From Luteibacter anthropi (lineage in GTDB: Bacteria > Pseudomonadota > Gammaproteobacteria > Xanthomonadales > Rhodanobacteraceae): a stretch of DNA of 64,000 bases. Position numbers and translations under genes: made by a program. Below are positions 59,560 through 64,000 of the stretch, one piece after another. The DNA is taken from assembly GCF_011759365.1 (NCBI RefSeq), contig NZ_JAARLZ010000003.1:372001-436000 (forward strand), in the 5' to 3' direction. Under the pieces are notes generated by a model. The model had not been told where the DNA came from, made no database searches, and saw nothing but the letters and a program-made list of their open reading frames with translations. The stretch's first letter is position 1. Each line of letters opens with the position of its first letter.

Positions 59560-61383
59560 TCAGGGATGAAGCATGGCATAGATGCGTTCTGCGAGACCGC
59601 GATCAATACCCTTCACGCTCATCAATTCCTCGACGCCCGCGGCTTCCACGCCCGCCAGCCCGCCGAAGGCCTTCAGCAGGGCCGCACGGCGCCGTGCGCC
59701 CACGCCTGCCACGTCTTCAAGGGTACTCCGCTCGCGAGCCGCCTCACGACGACGGCGATGGCCGCTGATCGCGAAACGGTGCGCTTCGTCACGTACCGCG
59801 GCCACCAGGTGCAGGGCCGGCGAGGAGGTGCCCGGGTGCAGCGTGCGTCCGCTCTCGGCCAGTACCAGAGTCTCTTCGCCCGCGCGACGGCCCGGCCCCT
59901 TGGCCACGCCCACTACGCGGATACCCTCCACGCCCAGCTCGCGCAGGACGTCCACGGCCTGCCCCACCTGGCCCGTGCCACCGTCGATCAGCAGGATGTC
60001 GGGCTTCGCACCACCCTCCACCACCTTCTTGAAGCGTCGGGTGAGGGCCTGATGCATGGCGGCGTAATCGTCGCCCGGCGTAATGCCCGCGATATTGAAG
60101 CGGCGGTAGTGCGACTTCTCGGGGCCTTCGGGGCCGAACACCACACACGAGGCCACGGTGGCTTCGCCACGGGTATGGCTGATGTCGAAGCATTCGATAC
60201 GGCGCGGCGCCGCGTCGAGTTCGAGCACTTTCTGCAGATCATCGAAACGGGTGAGCAAGGTGTGACGGCTGGCCAGACGCGACGTGAGTGCCGCGCTGGC
60301 GTTGCGCTGGGCCATTTCAAGAAAGCGGGCGCGCTCACCGCGCACATTCGTTTTCAATGCAACGATGTGACCCGCATGCTCGGACAGCACGGAAGCCAGC
60401 ACGTCGTCGTCTTCCACCGCATCGCTAAGCACCAGCTCGCGCGGCACCTGGCGCTCCAGGTAGTACTGGGCGAGGAATTGCTCCATGACGTCGGATACCG
60501 AGGCATCGGTGGGCAGGCGCGGGAAGAAGTCGCGCGATCCCAGGCTCACGCCGTTGCGGAAGAACAGCACGCTGACGCAGGCCATGCCGCCGTCCATGCA
60601 GCAGGCGATCACGTCCATGTCGGCGCTGGCGCCCTGCACGAAGTGCTGGGCCTGGATGCGACGCAGCGCCGCCACCTGGTCGCGCAGCGACGCGGCGCGC
60701 TCGAAGTTCAGTGCGGCGCTGGCCTGCTCCATCGACAACGCCAGCTCGTCGATGACGGCACTGCTGCGCCCCTCGAGGAACATCTCGGCGTGGCGCACAT
60801 CGTTGCGGTAGTCATCCACCTCGATCAGCTGCACGCAGGGCGCACTGCAACGACCGATCTGGTGTTGCAGGCAGGGGCGCGAGCGGTTGCGGAAGTAGCT
60901 GTCTTCGCACTGGCGCACCTTGAACAGCTTCTGCATGAGGCCGAGACTCTCGCGCACGGCGAACGTGCTGGGATAAGGCCCGAAATAGCGGCCCGGGCCG
61001 GTCTTGGCGCCACGATGAAAAGCCAGGCGCGGGTAGGACTCGTTACCGGACAGGTAGATATACGGATAACTCTTGTCGTCGCGAAGCACGATGTTGTATC
61101 GCGGCTTCAGCGACTTGATGAGCTGGGATTCCAGCAGCAGGGCTTCGCCTGCCGTGCGCGTCAGCGTGACTTCCGCACGATCGATCTGCGAAACCATCGA
61201 GGCGATGCGCGGATCCATGGGGGGCTTCAGGAAGTAGTTGCTGACCCGCTTCTTCAGGTTCGCCGCTTTGCCCACGTACAGCAGCTCGCCCTCCGCGTCG
61301 AAATAGCGATAGACGCCGGGCGAGGTGGTGAGGTGGCGAACGAAGGCCTTGCCGTCGAACGGATGCGACTCGGTGTGCTCCAT
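59560..61383 (-). CDS. uvrC: Excinuclease ABC subunit C
   Basis: This 607-residue nuclease makes both incisions in nucleotide excision repair. It has the GIY-YIG domain (PGVYRYFDAEGELLYVGK, about residues 22-39), a UVR domain (about 200-235), the RNase H-like domain (IECFDISHTRGEATVAS, about 390) and C-terminal HhH repeats. Length is normal. Confidence 0.97.
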   Translation of the reverse strand: MEHTESHPFDGKAFVRHLTTSPGVYRYFDAEGELLYVGKAANLKKRVSNYFLKPPMDPRIASMVSQIDRAEVTLTRTAGEALLLESQLIKSLKPRYNIVLRDDKSYPYIYLSGNESYPRLAFHRGAKTGPGRYFGPYPSTFAVRESLGLMQKLFKVRQCEDSYFRNRSRPCLQHQIGRCSAPCVQLIEVDDYRNDVRHAEMFLEGRSSAVIDELALSMEQASAALNFERAASLRDQVAALRRIQAQHFVQGASADMDVIACCMDGGMACVSVLFFRNGVSLGSRDFFPRLPTDASVSDVMEQFLAQYYLERQVPRELVLSDAVEDDDVLASVLSEHAGHIVALKTNVRGERARFLEMAQRNASAALTSRLASRHTLLTRFDDLQKVLELDAAPRRIECFDISHTRGEATVASCVVFGPEGPEKSHYRRFNIAGITPGDDYAAMHQALTRRFKKVVEGGAKPDILLIDGGTGQVGQAVDVLRELGVEGIRVVGVAKGPGRRAGEETLVLAESGRTLHPGTSSPALHLVAAVRDEAHRFAISGHRRRREAARERSTLEDVAGVGARRRAALLKAFGGLAGVEAAGVEELMSVKGIDRGLAERIYAMLHP

Positions 61384-61420
61384 GGGGGCATTTTACCGCG
61401 TCGACGATGACCGCAGACGA

Positions 61421-61451
61421 AAACGCCGGCATGGGGTGGCCATGCCGGCGT
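61421..61451 (-). terminator. Terminator upstream of uvrC
   Basis: ACGCCGGCAT (61423-61432) and ATGCCGGCGT (61442-61451) form a 10-bp stem. On the minus strand it is followed by TTTTCGTC, so it can end leftward transcripts from kdsB. Confidence 0.65.
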
Positions 61452-61591
61452 GGACCTTCCGTGGGAGTGTCGCCGTCCTTAGGGGGTGACTGTGGCGACA
61501 GGGATAGATTACGGGCTTGCCCCGGGTAGGGCATTCGGGTGAAGCCATGAAAGGGGGTGGGTCTTCGGCCCGTTGCCGTGTACGGGAATTC

Positions 61592-62377
61592 CTACACGTT
61601 GCCTGAGGAAGCCAGCCAGCGCTCGGCGCGATCCAGATCCTCGGCGGTGTCGATGCCCGGCGGGAACGGCTCGGGCGTGGGCTGGACCGAGATGGCGTAG
61701 CCATGTTCCATGGCACGCAGCTGCTCCAGCGACTCGGCCTGTTCCAGCGGGGTGCGCGGCAGGGCCGCGAGGCGACGCAGGAAGCCGGCGCGGTAGGCAT
61801 AGATGCCGATATGGCGCAGGAAGGGGACGTCGGCGGGCAGCGAGGTGCGGTCGCGGGCGAAGGCGTCGCGGGCCCAGGGCGAAGGGGCGCGGGTGAAGTA
61901 CAGGGCACGGCCGTTGGCGGCGCGTACGACCTTGACGATATTGGGGTCGAACAGTTCGTCGGCGTGGTCGATGGGGGTGGCCAGGGTGGCCATGGGGGCG
62001 TCATCGCCCGCCAGTGCCGCCACCACGGCGCGGATGCCGGCGGCCGGGGCGAAGGGTTCGTCACCCTGGAGGTTCACCACGATGGTGTCTTCGGGCCAGC
62101 CGTAGTGGGTGGCCACTTCGGCGATGCGGTCGGTGCCGGAGGCGTGGTCTTCGCGGGTCATGCAGACGAGGATGTCGCCGCAGCCACGCAATTCGCCGGC
62201 CACGCGCATGTCGTCGGTCGCCACCACCACCTGTGCCGCACCCGCCTGCCCTGCCCGCTCGGCCACGCGGCGGATCATCGACACCCCGCCGATCTTCAGC
62301 ATCGGCTTGCCGGGCAGCCGCGTGGAGCCGAAGCGTGCGGGTACGACGACGACGAAGGGAGGGAGCTTGGCGGCCAT
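61592..62377 (-). CDS. kdsB: CMP-KDO synthetase
   Basis: This 261-residue enzyme activates KDO with CTP for lipopolysaccharide synthesis. The N-terminal [17 protein letters not shown] is the nucleotide-binding signature, and [10 protein letters not shown] follows at about residue 104. Cytoplasmic. Chromosomal. Confidence 0.96.
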   Translation of the reverse strand: MAAKLPPFVVVVPARFGSTRLPGKPMLKIGGVSMIRRVAERAGQAGAAQVVVATDDMRVAGELRGCGDILVCMTREDHASGTDRIAEVATHYGWPEDTIVVNLQGDEPFAPAAGIRAVVAALAGDDAPMATLATPIDHADELFDPNIVKVVRAANGRALYFTRAPSPWARDAFARDRTSLPADVPFLRHIGIYAYRAGFLRRLAALPRTPLEQAESLEQLRAMEHGYAISVQPTPEPFPPGIDTAEDLDRAERWLASSGNV

Positions 62378-62454
62378 GTCGGCTTCCGTAAGGGGGATGC
62401 GGAAGCGTGTCGCGAATGGGGGGCGGGTGCAAGGTGGGGATGGGTACCGCGTTC

Positions 62455-62539
62455 CCGGTCGCGCGCGAGGCGCGCTCCTACAAGGATGTCGTGGACATGG
62501 GAGAGCTGCCCTGTAGGAGCGCGCCTCGCGCGCGACCGG
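62455..62539. repeat. REP-type inverted repeat (REPIN-like)
   Basis: A perfect 28-bp inverted repeat: arms at 62455-62482 and 62512-62539, with TGTAGGAGCGCGC-type cores, 29 bases apart, between kdsB and aroA. Such GTAGGAGCGCGC elements are dispersed in genomes of Pseudomonas and Xanthomonadales and are moved by RAYT transposases. Confidence 0.88.
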
Positions 62540-62551
62540 AAATACGAAAAC

Positions 62552-63859
62552 TTACCGGACTGGCCCGAGGTTGAACCCCACACCATTGGCCAGCTCCATG
62601 AACCCCGGGAACGACGTCGCCACGTTGGCGCAATCGCCAATGACGATAGGGCCGGAGGCCAGCAGGCCGGCGATGGCGAAGCTCATCGCGATGCGGTGAT
62701 CGCCGTGGCTGTCGATGGTGCCGCCGTGGATCTGGCCACCACGGATCATCGCGCCATCGGGCAGTTCATCGATAAGCACGCCACACGCCTTCAGGCCGTT
62801 TGCCATGCTGGCGATGCGGTCGGATTCCTTCACGCGCAACTCGGCCGCGCCACGGATCGTGGTCATGCCTTCGGCCGCCGCAGCGGCAACGAACAGCGCG
62901 GGGAACTCGTCGATCATGTCGGGCACGATGTCGAGCGGCAGGGCCACGCCATGCAGCCGGCGATAACGCACCACCAGGTCGGCAATATCCTCACCACCGC
63001 TGGTGCGCTCGTTTTCTACCGTGATATCGGCACCCATCAGCTCCAGCGCGGCCAGCAGGCCCGTGCGTCGCGGATTCAGGCCCACGGCCTTCAGGCGCAG
63101 CTCGGAGCCCGGCACGATGCAGGCGGCCACGATGAAGAACGCCGCAGACGAGAAATCCGCCGGTACGTCGACATCCACCGCCCGCAGCGTATGACCACCG
63201 TCGAGCTTCGCCTTGCCCGGCGAGTATTCGATGGGCCAGCCGAACGCCTTGAGCATGCTCTCGGTGTAGTCGCGGGTGGGATGGGGCTCGATGACTTCGG
63301 TGGTGCCATCGGCATACAGGCCGGCCAGCAGCAACGCGGACTTGATCTGCGCGCTGGCCACCGGCGGGTGGTACGTAATGCCCTTGAGCTTACGCCCGCC
63401 GTGGATATGCAGCGGCGGCTTGCCGTCGTTCGTGTCGATCTGCGCGCCCATCTCACCGAGCGGATCGGTGACGCGGCGCATCGGACGACGCGAGAGCGAT
63501 TCGTCGCCCACCAGGGTCGAGTCGAACGCCTGGCCTGCAAGCAGGCCGGCGAGCAGGCGCATGCCGGTGCCTGCGTTGCCGCAGTCGAGCGTGTCCGCCG
63601 TGCCGCGCAGGCCATGCAGGCCCACGCCATGCACGATGCGCTCGCCGGGTGCGGGCGTCTCGAAACGCACGCCGAGCTTGCCGAGGATGGCTGCCGTGGC
63701 ACGGGTATCCTCGCCTTCGAGGAAGCCTCGGATATGCGACGTGCCTTCTGCCAGCGCGCCGAACATCAGCGAGCGATGCGATACCGACTTGTCGCCGGGC
63801 ACGGTGATCTCGCCGCGCAGCGGGCCACCCTGGTGGCTGGTCCAGTCGATACGGCTCAC
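62552..63859 (-). CDS. aroA: 3-phosphoshikimate 1-carboxyvinyltransferase (EPSP synthase)
   Basis: This 435-residue shikimate-pathway enzyme joins PEP to shikimate-3-phosphate. PGDKSVSHRS (21-30), CGNAGTGMRLLAG (93-105), SRRPMRR (123-129), NPRRTG and LRVKESDR are visible. The sequence resembles the class II (CP4-like) group, but Gly97 stands where CP4 has the glyphosate-blocking Ala. It starts with GTG overlapping the hisC stop by 4 bases. Confidence 0.96.
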   Translation of the reverse strand: MSRIDWTSHQGGPLRGEITVPGDKSVSHRSLMFGALAEGTSHIRGFLEGEDTRATAAILGKLGVRFETPAPGERIVHGVGLHGLRGTADTLDCGNAGTGMRLLAGLLAGQAFDSTLVGDESLSRRPMRRVTDPLGEMGAQIDTNDGKPPLHIHGGRKLKGITYHPPVASAQIKSALLLAGLYADGTTEVIEPHPTRDYTESMLKAFGWPIEYSPGKAKLDGGHTLRAVDVDVPADFSSAAFFIVAACIVPGSELRLKAVGLNPRRTGLLAALELMGADITVENERTSGGEDIADLVVRYRRLHGVALPLDIVPDMIDEFPALFVAAAAAEGMTTIRGAAELRVKESDRIASMANGLKACGVLIDELPDGAMIRGGQIHGGTIDSHGDHRIAMSFAIAGLLASGPIVIGDCANVATSFPGFMELANGVGFNLGPVR

Positions 63860-64000
63860 GGCAGGTTCTCCAGCAGGCGTTGCAGTTCCGAGCGGCTGCC
63901 GATGCTGATGCGCACCGTGGTGAGCAGGCGGTAGCCGACCATGGGGCGCACGATCACGCCGGTGCCGAACAGGTGGGATTCCAGCTCGGTGGCATCGCGA
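63856..64000 (-). CDS. hisC: Histidinol-phosphate aminotransferase, C-terminal end (partial)
   Basis: Only the last 48 codons are in the window. They read ESHLFGTGVIVRPMVGYRLL and TVRISIGSRSELQRLLENLP, the usual HisC ending with the substrate-binding Arg of VRPM. The gene runs off the right edge. The hisC-aroA overlap indicates one operon. Confidence 0.87.
   Translation of the reverse strand, partial: RDATELESHLFGTGVIVRPMVGYRLLTTVRISIGSRSELQRLLENLP

Noticed and set aside
59518..61410. 630-codon open frame antisense to uvrC
   Set aside because: uvrC on the minus strand is complete and certain. The antisense product has no family motif.
61703..63934. 743-codon open frame antisense to kdsB and aroA
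   Set aside because: It covers two certain genes and the REP element between them, with Gly/His/Arg-rich low-complexity translation.

Overview
The window is about 58.8 kb of an integrative and conjugative element (ICE) of the ICEclc / MPF-G type, followed by 5.2 kb of host chromosome. The host looks like a high-GC gammaproteobacterium, most likely Xanthomonadales of the Luteibacter/Dyella kind. That placement rests on the uvrC-pgsA-tRNA-Gly and hisC-aroA-kdsB gene order and on a REP-type inverted repeat with GTAGGAGCGCGC arms; it is an inference, not a demonstrated identification. The ICE is integrated at the 3' end of tRNA-Gly(GCC) (58787-58862, minus strand) next to a P4-type tyrosine integrase. 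Its other end lies beyond the left edge of the window.

Layout. (1) 1-8146: an ICE maintenance or establishment module of small proteins (DUF932, DUF3275, several unnamed families), a DNA-methylase-like protein (DUF6094 type) and a large SNF2/DEAD-like helicase. Most of these genes have a GC-rich hairpin in the leader. (2) 8162-11220: an arsenic operon on the minus strand, arsR-arsC(thioredoxin type)-acr3-arsC(glutaredoxin type)-arsH. (3) 11389-31507: the conjugation operon, with a PilL-like lipoprotein, TraD coupling protein, the TIGR037xx series of mating-pair proteins, a VirB4/TraC-like ATPase, a DsbA-like protein, a RadC-like protein and a TraG-like protein. (4) 31523-34879: DUF3742, a PrlF-YhaV toxin-antitoxin pair and the MobH relaxase. 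(5) 35134-55870: a copper/silver island with an HMA-like protein, copRS, copA, copB, DUF411, DUF2933, a Cu P1B-ATPase, copC, copD, copK, three regulators, an IS5-family element and cusCBA. (6) 56031-58562: a LysR remnant and the integrase. (7) 58787-64000: chromosome with tRNA-Gly, pgsA, uvrC, kdsB, aroA and the end of hisC.

How the genes work together. The integrase recombines the element at tRNA-Gly. MobH nicks and leads the DNA, TraD couples it to the type IV secretion channel, and the TIGR037xx proteins build that channel. PrlF-YhaV probably stabilises the element. The cargo gives resistance to arsenate and arsenite and handles copper at several levels: periplasmic oxidation and sequestration (CopA, CopC, CopK), inner-membrane export (P-ATPase) and trans-envelope efflux (CusCBA). 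CopRS is the likely copper sensor.

No gene-free stretch exceeds about 300 bases. No CRISPR array and no rRNA were seen. The most unusual signals are the repeated leader hairpins of the left module, a terminator/anti-terminator-like leader before the helicase, a UUCG terminator placed between the tRNA target and the integrase, an operator nested in the PrlF promoter, an orphan LysR sensor domain, and an IS5 copy sitting at the 5' end of cusC.
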